This document shows positions 25,215-33,670 of a DNA stretch of 64,000 nt, one piece after another. Numbering within the stretch: the stretch's first letter is position 1; each line of letters begins with the position of its first letter. Made by a program: the position numbers and the translations under genes. The notes under the pieces were generated by a model. That model did no database searches. It worked only from the letters and a program-made list of their open reading frames with translations, and had not been told where the DNA came from. The DNA is from Paractinoplanes deccanensis (lineage in GTDB: Bacteria > Actinomycetota > Actinomycetes > Mycobacteriales > Micromonosporaceae), in assembly GCF_016862115.1 (NCBI RefSeq), contig NZ_BOMI01000013.1:62001-126000 (forward strand), read 5' to 3'.

Positions 25215-26089
25215 CGGGCCACCTCCCGCATCGTGCCGACCGCGGCGAGGTAAGCGTCCTCGAGGTCGGGGCGCACGGGAACCGCATCGGGCGCCGGTGG
25301 ATCGGGGGAAAGCAGCCGGACGTGCACGCCGTCGCTCGTGCGCACGATCCGGCTCACCGTGTGTCGCGCCTGAACGGCGCCGAGCGCGGACGGTGGGATC
25401 GTCATCTCCCAGACCTGGCCCTCCACCGTCCGGACCAGAGCGTCGGGACTGCCACGGCGCAGTACCCGGCCGCGTGCCACTATGGCGATGTCGCCGGCCA
25501 CCGACTCGACGTCGGACACGATGTGAGTGGACAACAGGACAAGCCGGTCGGCTGCAAGCTCGCTGAGAAGGTTGCGGAATCGGACGCGTTCCTCCGGGTC
25601 GAGACCCGCGGTGGGCTCGTCGACGATGACCACGCGGGGATCGGCCAGCAGCGTCTGCGCGATGCCCACCCGCCGCAGCATGCCGCCCGAGTAGCCACCG
25701 AGTGGGCGGCGGGCCGCCTCGGTGAGGTTCAGCAGCGCCAGCAAGTCGTCGATGCGGGCCCGGGCGGCACGCGCCGGCAAGCCCTTGACCGCCGCCAGGT
25801 AGGAGAGGAACTCACGCGCGGTCAGGTGGGGATAGACGCCGAAGTCCTGTGGAAGGTAACCGAGGCGATGGCGGAGGGCGTCGGGCTTGGTCACCACGTC
25901 AGTGCCCTCGAACAGGACCTGCCCGGTCGTCGGCCTCGTGACGGTGGCGGCCACTCGCATCAGCGACGACTTGCCGGCGCCGTTGGGACCGAGTAGGCCC
26001 AGTACGCCCGGGCCGAGGCTCATGGTCACGCCGTCGACCGCTCGCTTGCCGCCTCGGTAGACCTTGGTGACGTCGATCAACTCCAACAT
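25211..26089 (-). CDS. ABC transporter ATP-binding protein
   Basis: A 292-residue ABC ATPase with Walker A GLLGPNGAGKSSLM near residue 32, Q-loop YLPQDFGVYP, signature YSGGMLRRVGIAQTLL, Walker B VVIVDEPTAGLDPEE and H-loop LLSTHIV. The C-terminal 70 residues are a variable accessory domain common in ABC-2 exporters. It pairs with the permease downstream and overlaps the lipoprotein gene upstream by one stop/start junction. Regulation is probably by the divergent two-component system at 26925. Confidence 0.93.
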   Translation of the reverse strand: MLELIDVTKVYRGGKRAVDGVTMSLGPGVLGLLGPNGAGKSSLMRVAATVTRPTTGQVLFEGTDVVTKPDALRHRLGYLPQDFGVYPHLTAREFLSYLAAVKGLPARAARARIDDLLALLNLTEAARRPLGGYSGGMLRRVGIAQTLLADPRVVIVDEPTAGLDPEERVRFRNLLSELAADRLVLLSTHIVSDVESVAGDIAIVARGRVLRRGSPDALVRTVEGQVWEMTIPPSALGAVQARHTVSRIVRTSDGVHVRLLSPDPPAPDAVPVRPDLEDAYLAAVGTMREVAR

Positions 26090-26814
26090 CAGCGCGCCTT
26101 CCGGACCCGAGCGGCGTGGGCGTCGCCGGCCGTCGCAGAGATGGAGCGCTTGCTGGCGGGGTCATGGCGTAACGCCGATCCGCCGGGCGTGGCGGTCACT
26201 CGATAGGTCTCAGGGCCGGCGGGCAACACGACGTCGACGGAGCCTGCGGCACGGGCCTCGACGTGGCTAGGTGGGCTGGTGAAGTTGATGCGCACGTCAT
26301 CGTCTCTGGACGACACCGCAACGTCGGCCGAGCGGGCGCCGGTGACCTCGACTGCCAGGCCTGCGTCGAGCCGGAGCGGGCCGCCCGGGCTCTCGACGTG
26401 GAGCCAGGAGTCGGACACCGTCGCAGTGAGGGCCGCGCCGAGACCGACGGCCCGGACCGGCGAGTCACTGGTGACCTGGACCTCGACGCCGGGCGGCACA
26501 CCGACGACGTGGCGGCCGCCGCAGTCGGGCACGAAACCGCTGCAGGAGACACTCAGCCGCAACGTGTTGTCGCGCATGGACCAGGAGGCGTTGCCGTCGA
26601 CGGTCGCCTTGCCGGTCAGCGACCGCTGCACCACGACGGCGTCACCGGTGCCGGCCGTCAGCCGGAGCTCGACGCCGTCGTTGTCGATGACCAGGCGCTC
26701 GCCTGCCAAGGCGAACTCCTGCCGGTCGTCGCTGGTCTCGTCGATGGCCGCCAGGTCGGTGCACCCGGCGACCGGCAGGAGCAGCAGCAGTGGGAACAGA
26801 GCCGTGAGTCGCAT
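26089..26814 (-). CDS. Lipoprotein with beta-helical DUF4097-like adhesin/auto-transporter-type fold
   Basis: The start is placed at ATG 26814, which yields a lipoprotein signal (MRLTALFPLLLLLPVAGC, lipobox VAGC); upstream in-frame starts would bury this signal. The mature 220 residues are strand-rich with alternating hydrophobic residues (VELRLTAGTGDAVVVQRSLT, VAVSSRDDDVRINFTSPP), reminiscent of DUF4097/DUF2807-type beta-helix domains. It is the first gene of an ABC-exporter operon and is divergent from a histidine kinase. It may sense or bind an envelope ligand; this is inference. Confidence 0.75.
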   Translation of the reverse strand: MRLTALFPLLLLLPVAGCTDLAAIDETSDDRQEFALAGERLVIDNDGVELRLTAGTGDAVVVQRSLTGKATVDGNASWSMRDNTLRLSVSCSGFVPDCGGRHVVGVPPGVEVQVTSDSPVRAVGLGAALTATVSDSWLHVESPGGPLRLDAGLAVEVTGARSADVAVSSRDDDVRINFTSPPSHVEARAAGSVDVVLPAGPETYRVTATPGGSALRHDPASKRSISATAGDAHAARVRKAR

Positions 26815-26871
26815 GGGCTCACTCGACCATCGGAGGGGTTCGTGCCGCACTACGCCTAGGCACCGTGAAAA

Positions 26872-26889
26872 GGTATGTCTAGCTATACC
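26872..26889. promoter_or_regulatory. Inverted repeat in the divergent promoter of the ABC operon and two-component genes
   Basis: GGTAT (26872-26876) and ATACC (26885-26889) flank an 8-base centre containing CTAG. The site is midway between the lipoprotein start (26814, minus) and the histidine-kinase start (26925, plus), so one response-regulator dimer could control both units. Confidence 0.45.
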
Positions 26890-26924
26890 GCGGCGGAGCA
26901 GCCCGGCCAATTAGCCTGGGCCGC

Positions 26925-28256
26925 ATGTCAACGCCGAGCACTGCGATGGAAGCGGTCACCCACCGCCGATTCCTGGTGTCCGCGTGGCCGTGGCGAGCCG
27001 CTGCTTACGTGCTGACCACTGGACCGATGGTGGTTCTGGTGGGGGCGCCGATGGTGCTGCTCGGCCTGCCGTGGGCGATTCTTCTGCAGCGGGTCGTGAC
27101 GTGGGACCAGCCCGCGCTCGTCCCGCTTGCGCTGCTTCTGGTGGGTGGTGGTGCGCTGATCGCAGGGCTCGGCCCTCTGGTGGCCGTGCCGGCAGCCGCC
27201 TTGGAACGACGACGACTGCGCCTTACCGACAATCGGCCGACCAGGTCCGGGCACCGTCCCGCGCCGGCCGACCCGGTCGGTTGGATACGGGTCAGGTACC
27301 GGGAGCCGGCGACCTGGCGTGCGCTCTGCTACGCGATCCTGCTCGTCGGCGCGGTCCCTGTCTGGTACGGCGCGGTGCTGATCCTGCTCGTCGTCATCGC
27401 GGTGTCGCTGGCGAGCCCGTTCCTCGTCGACGGTGACGGTCCGGTGTCGCTCGGCGTCGGCACGGTCGCGACGGTCGGCGATGCGCTGCCCTACGCGCTG
27501 TTCGGGCTGGCGTTGCTGCCCGCGGTGCCATACCTGCTCGCGGTGACGGCCGGCGCGCACACCGCTGCGGCGAGGCTGTTGCTGTCCGCGTCGACCGACA
27601 GCGAGCTGCGTGCCGAGCTGACCGCGGTGGCGAGATCCCGGGTGCGGCTCGTCGACGCGTTCGAAGCCGAGCGCGCCCGGATCGAGCGCGACCTGCACGA
27701 TGGCGCCCAGCAGCGACTCGTCAGCCTGACCCTGCAACTCGGGCTGGCCCGCGTCGACCTGCCCGGCGACTCCCCGGCCGGGCAGGCGGTCGCCGTCGCG
27801 CACGACCAGGCCAAGCTGCTCATGGCTGAGCTGCGGGAACTCATCCACGGCATCCGGCCGCAGACTCTGACCGAAGCCGGCCTGCCGGCGGCGTTGCGGG
27901 AGCTGGCCGACCAGGCCACGATCCCGGTGACGGTTCGCGCCGACCTGCCCGCACGGCCACCACCCGGCGTCGAGTCGGTGGCGTATTTCGCAGCCGCCGA
28001 AGCGCTGACCAATGTGTTCAAGCACAGCCAGGCTGCGACAGCCGCCGTGACTGTCGCCGACCATGACGGCATCCTGACCGTCGAGATCCTCGACGACGGT
28101 CGGGGTGGTGCCGACCCGTCGCGCGGGACCGGGCTTACCGGGCTTGCCGACCGTGTCGCGGTCGCTGATGGGCGCATGCTGCTGTCGAGTCCGGCCGGCG
28201 GGCCGACGCTGATCCGTGTGGAGATTCCGTGCAGACCGATCGACCGATCCGCGTAG
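26925..28256 (+). CDS. Sensor histidine kinase (HisKA_3, NarL/DesK type)
   Basis: A 443-residue membrane kinase. Residues 20-215 contain about five hydrophobic helices and no large extracytoplasmic domain. The dimerisation/phosphoacceptor helix reads ARIERDLHDGAQQRLVSL with His258, and the ATPase domain ends with EILDDGRGGADPSRGTGLTG. This is the intramembrane-sensing type common beside ABC exporters. The response regulator begins 28 bases before its stop. The divergent lipoprotein-ABC operon is the likely target. Confidence 0.93.
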   Translation: MSTPSTAMEAVTHRRFLVSAWPWRAAAYVLTTGPMVVLVGAPMVLLGLPWAILLQRVVTWDQPALVPLALLLVGGGALIAGLGPLVAVPAAALERRRLRLTDNRPTRSGHRPAPADPVGWIRVRYREPATWRALCYAILLVGAVPVWYGAVLILLVVIAVSLASPFLVDGDGPVSLGVGTVATVGDALPYALFGLALLPAVPYLLAVTAGAHTAAARLLLSASTDSELRAELTAVARSRVRLVDAFEAERARIERDLHDGAQQRLVSLTLQLGLARVDLPGDSPAGQAVAVAHDQAKLLMAELRELIHGIRPQTLTEAGLPAALRELADQATIPVTVRADLPARPPPGVESVAYFAAAEALTNVFKHSQAATAAVTVADHDGILTVEILDDGRGGADPSRGTGLTGLADRVAVADGRMLLSSPAGGPTLIRVEIPCRPIDRSA

Positions 28257-28939
28257 TCCTCGCCGAGGACGGCGTGCTGCTGCGTGAAGGGCTCATCGGG
28301 CTGATGGGCCGGTTCGGGTTCGACGTCGTGGCCGCCGTCGGCGACGCGGACGCCCTGCGGGCCGCCGTCAGTGAGCACCGGCCCGATCTGGTGCTGACCG
28401 ACATCCGGATGCCACCGTCCTTCACCGATGAAGGGCTACGGGCGGCGGTCGAGCTGCGGCGCGACCATCCCGGGCTGGCCGTGGTGGCGCTCAGCCAGTT
28501 CGTGCAGCAGGGCTACGCGGCCGACCTGCTCGACTCCCACGGTGGGCGCGGTGTGGGATACCTCCTCAAGGACCGGGTGGTTGACGTGGAGGACTTCGTG
28601 GCCGCGGTTCGCCAAGTGGTCGAGGGTGGCACGGTGGTCGACCCTCAGGTGGTGCGTCAGCTGCTGCGCCGCCACCGCGATCCGGTCGTCCAGCTCTCGC
28701 CGCGAGAGCGCGAGGTGCTGGCCCTGATCGCCGAGGGGCATTCCAACGCCGCCATCGCCCGCATCCTCATGCTGTCCGACCCGGCGGTGGGCAAGCACGT
28801 CGGCAACATCCTCGCGAAACTCGACCTGCCCCCGACCGACGACACCAACCGCCGAGTGCTCGCCGTTCTCGCCTACCTCCGCAGCGACTCGACTCACGAC
28901 CCGCGCAGCGCCCAGCCACCCGACCAGGTCCGAATCTAG
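28229..28939 (+). CDS. LuxR/NarL family response regulator
   Basis: A 236-residue regulator starting at GTG 28229, inside the end of the kinase gene. The receiver domain has the acidic pair in LAEDGVLLREG, the phosphorylatable Asp58 in LVLTDIRMP and the conserved Lys in VGYLLKDRVVDV. The GerE-type helix-turn-helix is LSPREREVLALIAEGHSNAA through VGKHVGNILAKLDL. The overlap implies coupled expression with the kinase. Confidence 0.94.
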   Translation: MQTDRPIRVVLAEDGVLLREGLIGLMGRFGFDVVAAVGDADALRAAVSEHRPDLVLTDIRMPPSFTDEGLRAAVELRRDHPGLAVVALSQFVQQGYAADLLDSHGGRGVGYLLKDRVVDVEDFVAAVRQVVEGGTVVDPQVVRQLLRRHRDPVVQLSPREREVLALIAEGHSNAAIARILMLSDPAVGKHVGNILAKLDLPPTDDTNRRVLAVLAYLRSDSTHDPRSAQPPDQVRI

Positions 28940-29201
28940 AGCGAGGACCCGCTGCGTCTCCACCGCCACGAGCCGGCCGCTCGGCAGAGGAAATCGAGCT
29001 GCGGTCAGCGGGCGGCGCAGCAGGGGGCGACCAGCGGCGGCGGTTAGAGGGCGAAGGCCATCCAGTGGGCAGCAGTCAGCGGGCGGGTCAGCGGTCAGCC
29101 GTCAGCGGGCAGCAGGGGGCGACCACCGGCGGCGGGCAGCAAGGGAAAGCCAGCCGGGGCCGGCAGCGGCGTCCAGCGGGTTGCGGCCAGTAGGTGGCCA
29201 G

Positions 29202-29272
29202 CAGACGCCGGGCGGCGGACGCGGCGGCAGCAGACGGCGGGCGGCGGACGCGGCGGCAGCAGACGGCGGGCG
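29202..29272. repeat. 29-bp tandem repeat, about 2.4 copies, in a gene-free gap
   Basis: The unit starting CAGACGGCGGGCGGCGGACG occurs at 29202-29230 and 29231-29259 with one difference, followed by a partial copy to 29272. The rest of the 437-base gap (28940-29376) is also GGC/CAGC-rich, with a looser repeat of the CAGCAGGGGGCGACCA segment near 29016 and 29107. No gene was found in the gap. Confidence 0.85.
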
Positions 29273-29376
29273 ATGGGCGGGCGGCATCAGGCGGTGCGTA
29301 ACGGATTCGATTGGGTGACGGGATAGGGAGGTTTGCCGTGGGTCTTCGATAGGGTCGGGTGCATGGGTGTGCCGAG

Positions 29377-30372
29377 GTGACCGCGCCGCGGTTCGAGATT
29401 CTCGGGCCGGTTCGGGCGTTTCGGGGCGACGACGAGGTGGATCTCGGGCCGATCCGGCAGCGGGCGGTTCTTGCTCTTCTGCTGTTGAGGCCGGGGGAGC
29501 CTGTGCCTGTGGAGCGCATCGTCGCGACGTTGTGGAACGGTGATCCGCCGGAGAACGGGGTGGACATCGTTCAGCGATATGTGGGTGCGTTGCGGCGGGC
29601 GCTCGACCCGGAGCGGACGTCGCTGATCGCGCTGACCGGTGGTGGATATGTGCTCCGGGTTGCTGACGAGGCGGTGGACAGCGGGGTCTTCCGGGCCGCG
29701 CTGTCGCGGGCGCGCGCCGAGCATCAGACCGGCAACGTGCAGGCGGCCACCGAGGAGATACGCCGGGCGCTCACCCTGTGGCGGGACGAGCCGCTGGCCG
29801 GCCTCACCGGGCCGGTGTTCGAGGCGGCCCGCGCGAGGCTCCGGAGCGAGCAGTCCGCTGCGGCGGGGCTCGGGGGCGGGCAGTCCGCTGCGGCGGGGCT
29901 CAGGGGCGGGCAGTCCGCTGCGGCGCGGCTCGGGAGCGGGCAGGCGACGGCTGCGGTGCCGAAGGGTGCGCGGGCAGCAGCTGTGCGGGCGACTGCTGTG
30001 GTGCCGGGGGGTGTGCAGGCGGCACCTGTGGAGCCGATGGGTGTCCACGCGGCTGCTGTGGAGCCGATGGGTGCCCACGCGACCGCTGTGGAGCCGAACG
30101 GTGTGCAGGCGGCACCTGTCGCGCCGATGGGTGCCCACGCGACCGCTGTGGAGCCGAACGGTGTGCAGGCGGCACCTGTGGAGCCGAAGGGCGTCCACGC
30201 GACTGCTGTGGAGCCGAAGGGTGCCCACGCGACCGCTGTGGAGCCGGACCGCGGTCATGGTCCGAGGGCTGAGGGCAGGGATCAGCGGGCCGCCGAGGTC
30301 GAGTACGCCGAGGCGGTTGATCCCTGGGATGGGCATGATCTCTTTCCGCCGGATCCGTTGTCGATCATTTGA
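29377..30372 (+). CDS. AfsR/SARP-like regulator with truncated BTAD domain and a decapeptide repeat tail
   Basis: A product of about 331 residues from GTG 29377 (GTG 29359 is an alternative). The N terminus is an OmpR/SARP winged helix (FEILGPVRAFRGDDEVDLGP, QRAVLALLLL, VDIVQRYVGALRRAL, GGGYVLR). The first helices of the bacterial transcriptional activator domain follow (FRAALSRARAEHQTGNV, LTLWRDEPLAGLTG), but after ARARLRSEQ the domain stops. In its place are thirteen 10-residue units, the last eight of VEPxGxxAxx type, encoded by a 30-bp tandem array. The end is acidic (EYAEAVDPWDGHDLF). No ATPase or TPR part is present. It is probably a DNA-binding regulator whose activation domain has been replaced or eroded. 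Confidence 0.7.
   Translation: MTAPRFEILGPVRAFRGDDEVDLGPIRQRAVLALLLLRPGEPVPVERIVATLWNGDPPENGVDIVQRYVGALRRALDPERTSLIALTGGGYVLRVADEAVDSGVFRAALSRARAEHQTGNVQAATEEIRRALTLWRDEPLAGLTGPVFEAARARLRSEQSAAAGLGGGQSAAAGLRGGQSAAARLGSGQATAAVPKGARAAAVRATAVVPGGVQAAPVEPMGVHAAAVEPMGAHATAVEPNGVQAAPVAPMGAHATAVEPNGVQAAPVEPKGVHATAVEPKGAHATAVEPDRGHGPRAEGRDQRAAEVEYAEAVDPWDGHDLFPPDPLSII
29851..30240 (+). repeat. 30-bp tandem array, 13 units, in frame inside the SARP-like gene
   Basis: Units keep a strict 30-base register from 29851 to 30240. The first three share CAGTCCGCTGCGGCG; two diverged units follow; eight units from 30001 onward share GAGCCGAxxGGTGxCCACGC. Because the period is a multiple of three, the reading frame is kept and each unit adds ten residues. 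Confidence 0.93.
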
Positions 30373-30467
30373 GGGGATCGATGTGGCTGGTCCGGTGTTA
30401 ATGATCGTGGTGAATTACTCTGTCAGGACCCCCACAGCAGGCGTGGGCCCGGACAGGGGAGAAGCAC

Positions 30468-31283
30468 ATGACCATGCGCAGACATGTTCGCGGGGTCGCC
30501 TTGGTGGCGGCCGCCCTGCTGCTTGTTGGCGGGTGTGCGAAGAAGGATGAGGGCGGCACCACCGAGAGCGGGGTGGCGCTGATCAAGAGCGGGGCGCTGA
30601 CCACCTGCACGCACCTTCCGTACGCGCCCTTCCAGTCCAAGGATGACACCGGCAAGGTTGTCGGCTTCGACGTTGCCCTCATCGATCTGGTCGCCGCGAA
30701 GCTCGGGGTCACGCAGGAGATCGTGGACACGCCGTTCGAGGGCATCAAGTCCGGCGCCGACCTCAACTCCGGCAAGTGTGACGTGGCCGCCGCCGGAATG
30801 ACCATCACCGACGAGCGCAAGAAGGTTCTCGACTTCTCCGACCCCTACTTCGACGCCACCCAGGCGCTCGCCGTCGTCACCGGCAAAAACATCAAGACGC
30901 TCGAGGAGCTCGTCGGCAAGCGCCTCGGCGTGCAGGGTGGCACCACCGGCGAGGAGTACATCAACGCCCAGGTCAAGGAGAAGAGCCTGAAGATCGAGGT
31001 CGTCTCGTACCGGGATTTGGCCGCCCTGCAGCAGGCGCTCGCCACCAACCAGGTCGAGGGCGCCGTCAACGACCTGCCCGTCTGGAACGAGTACATCAAG
31101 GCGAACCCCGGCAAGGTGGAGGTCGCGGCCGGGTTCGACACCGGTGAGCAGTACGGCTTCGCCGTCAAGAAAGGCAACGCCGAGTTGCTGAAGACCGTCA
31201 ACGAGACCATCGCCGCCGCGCGCGCCGACGGGACGTACGACCGGATCTACAAGGAATGGATCGGCGAGAAGCCCGCGAGCTGA
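30468..31283 (+). CDS. Amino-acid ABC transporter substrate-binding lipoprotein
   Basis: A 271-residue type-2 periplasmic-binding-type protein. It has a lipoprotein signal ending LLLVGGC (Cys24), then the SBP_bac_3 core: GALTTCTHLPYAPFQSKDD, VVGFDVALIDLVAAKLGV, FEGIKSGADLNSGKCDVAAA and ITDERKKVLDFSDPYFDA. These features fit polar amino-acid (Glu/Gln/Arg-type) importers. The ATG is preceded by GGGGAGAA. Permease and ATPase follow in order, giving a complete importer of one permease type. Upstream, CCCAC/GTGGG arms at 30431-30447 could form a hairpin. Confidence 0.93.
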   Translation: MTMRRHVRGVALVAAALLLVGGCAKKDEGGTTESGVALIKSGALTTCTHLPYAPFQSKDDTGKVVGFDVALIDLVAAKLGVTQEIVDTPFEGIKSGADLNSGKCDVAAAGMTITDERKKVLDFSDPYFDATQALAVVTGKNIKTLEELVGKRLGVQGGTTGEEYINAQVKEKSLKIEVVSYRDLAALQQALATNQVEGAVNDLPVWNEYIKANPGKVEVAAGFDTGEQYGFAVKKGNAELLKTVNETIAAARADGTYDRIYKEWIGEKPAS

Positions 31284-31300
31284 TTCGCTGAAGAAAGCAC

Positions 31301-32095
31301 ATGAAGCTGAGTCGCCGCCGGCGGCAGCGGATCGTCCGTGTCGCCGGCTACCTCGTCTTTGTCCTGGTCATCCTGGTCGTGGTCGCCGCCGCGGACTGGG
31401 GGCGGCTGTCCGACGCGTTCTTCCGCGGCGACGTCGCCCGCAGCATGTTCCCCGAGGCGATCACCGTCGCGCTGCGCAACACCATCATCTACACGCTTCT
31501 CGCGTTCGTCTTCGGGCTGACGCTCGGGCTGGTGCTCGCGCTGATGCGGCTCTCGTCGATCCTGCCGTACCGCTGGGCCGCCACGGCGTACATCGAATTG
31601 TTCCGTGGTCTGCCCGCCCTGCTCGTGCTCTTCATGGTCGGCTACGGCATCCCGCTCGCCTTCCCCGACCGCGAGATCCCGGGCGGCGTCTACGGCTCCG
31701 TCACCATCGGGCTGGGCCTGACCGCCGCCGCCTACATGGCCGAGACGATCCGGGCAGGCATCCAGGCCGTGCCGAAGGGCCAGCTGGAGGCGGCGCGCAC
31801 GCTCGGCATGTCGCACACCCGGGCCATGGTGTCCATCGTGCTGCCGCAGGCGTTCCGCATCGTGATCCCGCCGTTGACCAACGAGATCATTCTGCTGACC
31901 AAGGACACTTCCCTGGTGTACGTCCTCGGCGTCACCCCCGCGACCATCGAGCTCACCAAGTTCGCCGGCGACACGCTCAACACCCGGGTCAACCCGACGC
32001 CGCTCGTGGTCGCCGGGCTGCTCTACCTGGTGATCACCCTGCCGTTGTCGCAGGTGGTCCGCGCGCTGGAGCGCCGGGCCGGAAGGGAGAGGTGA
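31301..32095 (+). CDS. Amino-acid ABC transporter permease (HisM/GlnP type)
   Basis: A 264-residue membrane protein with one N-terminal helix (VAGYLVFVLVILVVVAAA) and about five more. The EAA loop is visible as AARTLGMSHTRAMVSIVLPQ, following MAETIRAGIQAVPKGQLE, which is diagnostic for polar amino-acid permeases. It lies 17 bases after the binding-protein gene and 3 bases before the ATPase gene. A single permease probably forms a homodimer. Confidence 0.93.
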   Translation: MKLSRRRRQRIVRVAGYLVFVLVILVVVAAADWGRLSDAFFRGDVARSMFPEAITVALRNTIIYTLLAFVFGLTLGLVLALMRLSSILPYRWAATAYIELFRGLPALLVLFMVGYGIPLAFPDREIPGGVYGSVTIGLGLTAAAYMAETIRAGIQAVPKGQLEAARTLGMSHTRAMVSIVLPQAFRIVIPPLTNEIILLTKDTSLVYVLGVTPATIELTKFAGDTLNTRVNPTPLVVAGLLYLVITLPLSQVVRALERRAGRER

Positions 32096-32098
32096 CCG

Positions 32099-32875
32099 GT
32101 GTCCACCATCGAGATCACCGGCCTGCACAAGTCGTTCGGCAAGCTGGAGGTGCTGCGCGGCATCGATCTGCGGGTCGAGCCGGGCGAGGTCGTCTGCGTG
32201 ATCGGCCCGTCCGGCTCCGGCAAGTCGACGCTGCTGCGCTGCGTCAACCTGCTCGAGGAGCCCACCTCCGGCTCGATCAGGGTGGCCGGTGTGGAGGTCA
32301 CCGACCCCGACACCGACATCGATGCGGTACGCCGGGGGATCGGCATGGTGTTCCAGCAGTTCAACCTCTTCGGCCACCTCACCGTGCGCGAGAACGTCAC
32401 CATCGCCCAGCGGCGCGTCCTCAAGCGGGGCCGTGCCGAGGCCGACCGGGTCGCCGCCGAGAACCTGAGCCGGGTGGGCCTCACCGACAAGGCCGCCTCC
32501 TATCCCGCGCAGCTCTCCGGCGGCCAGCAGCAGCGCGTCGCCATCGCCCGGGCCCTCGCCATGGACCCGAAGCTGATGCTGTTCGACGAGCCGACCAGCG
32601 CCCTCGACCCGGAGCTGGTCGGCGAGGTCCTCGCCGTCATGCGCGGCCTGGCCGCCGAGGGCATGACCATGCTGGTGGTCACCCACGAGATGGCCTTCGC
32701 CCGTGAGGTGGCCTCCCGGGTCGTCTTCATGGACGCCGGCGCGATCGTCGAGCAGGGCCCGCCCGCCGAGGTCTTCGGCAAACCCCGCGAGGCCCGGACG
32801 CGTGAGTTCCTGCACCGCGTCCTGGAGCCCACTCACGTCAGCGAGACCGAGATCGGCGCCCACCTCACCGACTGA
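32099..32875 (+). CDS. Amino-acid ABC transporter ATP-binding protein (GlnQ/HisP type)
   Basis: A 258-residue ABC ATPase starting at GTG 32099 behind GGAAGGGAGAGG. It shows Walker [21 protein letters not shown]-loop [14 protein letters not shown], signature [15 protein letters not shown], Walker [15 protein letters not shown] and H-loop [13 protein letters not shown]. All match the polar amino-acid importer subfamily. It completes the three-gene operon 30468-32875. Confidence 0.95.
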   Translation: MSTIEITGLHKSFGKLEVLRGIDLRVEPGEVVCVIGPSGSGKSTLLRCVNLLEEPTSGSIRVAGVEVTDPDTDIDAVRRGIGMVFQQFNLFGHLTVRENVTIAQRRVLKRGRAEADRVAAENLSRVGLTDKAASYPAQLSGGQQQRVAIARALAMDPKLMLFDEPTSALDPELVGEVLAVMRGLAAEGMTMLVVTHEMAFAREVASRVVFMDAGAIVEQGPPAEVFGKPREARTREFLHRVLEPTHVSETEIGAHLTD

Positions 32876-32883
32876 GAGCCTTT

Positions 32884-32919
32884 CCACAACGAGCTTGTTG
32901 TGCAAAGCTTAAGTTGTGG
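32884..32919. promoter_or_regulatory. Palindromic operator covering the ArsR-family start codon
   Basis: CCACAAC (32884-32890) is inverted as GTTGTG at 32897-32902 and again as GTTGTGG at 32913-32919. The last arm contains the GTG start at 32916. No Shine-Dalgarno sequence precedes that GTG, so translation may be leaderless and the repressor would sit on its own promoter. Inference from symmetry and position. Confidence 0.5.
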
Positions 32920-33233
32920 AAGTGGAATCTCTCGCGCGCACCTTCGCGGCCCTGGCCGACCCCACCCGGGTGGCGATCGTCGCCCGGCTCGCCCGGGGCG
33001 ACGCCACCGTCAAGGAGCTGACCGAGCCGTTCGACCTCACGCAGCAGGCCGTCTCCCGGCACCTCAAGGTGCTGGCGGACGCTGGGCTCGTCTCCCGGCG
33101 GCAGCAGGCGCAGGCGCGCCCGGCCAGTCTGGAGGTCGACCGGCTCGTGGAGGTGCTGGCCTGGATCGGCGCCCGGCGGGCCGAGTGGGCCGACCGGCAC
33201 GACCGCCTCGCGAAGTACCTGGGCGAGTCGTGA
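32916..33233 (+). CDS. ArsR-family winged-helix regulator
   Basis: A 105-residue regulator: LARTFAALADPTRVAIVARL, VKELTEPFDLTQQAVSRHLK (recognition helix) and VLADAGLVSRRQQAQARP (wing). No metal-binding Cys pairs are visible, which places it in the SRPBCC-linked ArsR group rather than metal sensors. GTG 32916 overlaps a palindrome. Its stop overlaps the GTG of the SRPBCC gene, so it heads a three-gene coupled operon. Confidence 0.92.
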   Translation: MEVESLARTFAALADPTRVAIVARLARGDATVKELTEPFDLTQQAVSRHLKVLADAGLVSRRQQAQARPASLEVDRLVEVLAWIGARRAEWADRHDRLAKYLGES

Positions 33234-33670
33234 CCGGGAACTTCACCGTCCGACATGTGCACCGCGCGTCCGTGGAGACGGTTTTCGCCTGTCTGACCGA
33301 GCCGGAGCATCTCACCCACTTCTGGGGCCCGGCCGGCACCCACACACCCCTGGAGAACATCGTCGTCGACCTGCGACCGGGCGGCGCCTTCGAGACCACG
33401 ATGGTCAACGACACGACCGGAGACACGTACACGATGCGTGCGGTCTATGTGGCCGTCGAGGCGCCGCGCTTCCTGTCGTGGCGCGAGCGCGACTCCGGGG
33501 TGCTCACCGAGGTGACCTTCGCCGACCTGGGCGACGGCACCACCGAGGTCGTGACCACCCAGCGCGGGCTGCCGCCGCACATGCGCACGCCCGAGGCGCG
33601 GGCCGGCTGGGGCACCGCGCTCGACCGCGCCGCGGCCTACATCGCGGCCCTGACGAGGAGATCTGGATGA
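33230..33670 (+). CDS. SRPBCC / AHSA1-like ligand-binding domain protein
   Basis: A 146-residue helix-grip protein beginning at GTG 33230 with a GTGA overlap. The N-terminal VRHVHRASVETVFACLTEPE, HLTHFWGPAGT and the core DLRPGGAFETTMV are typical of activator-of-Hsp90-like (AHSA1) SRPBCC proteins. In actinobacteria these are frequently cotranscribed with an ArsR regulator, as here. Ligand unknown. Confidence 0.9.
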   Translation: MTGNFTVRHVHRASVETVFACLTEPEHLTHFWGPAGTHTPLENIVVDLRPGGAFETTMVNDTTGDTYTMRAVYVAVEAPRFLSWRERDSGVLTEVTFADLGDGTTEVVTTQRGLPPHMRTPEARAGWGTALDRAAAYIAALTRRSG

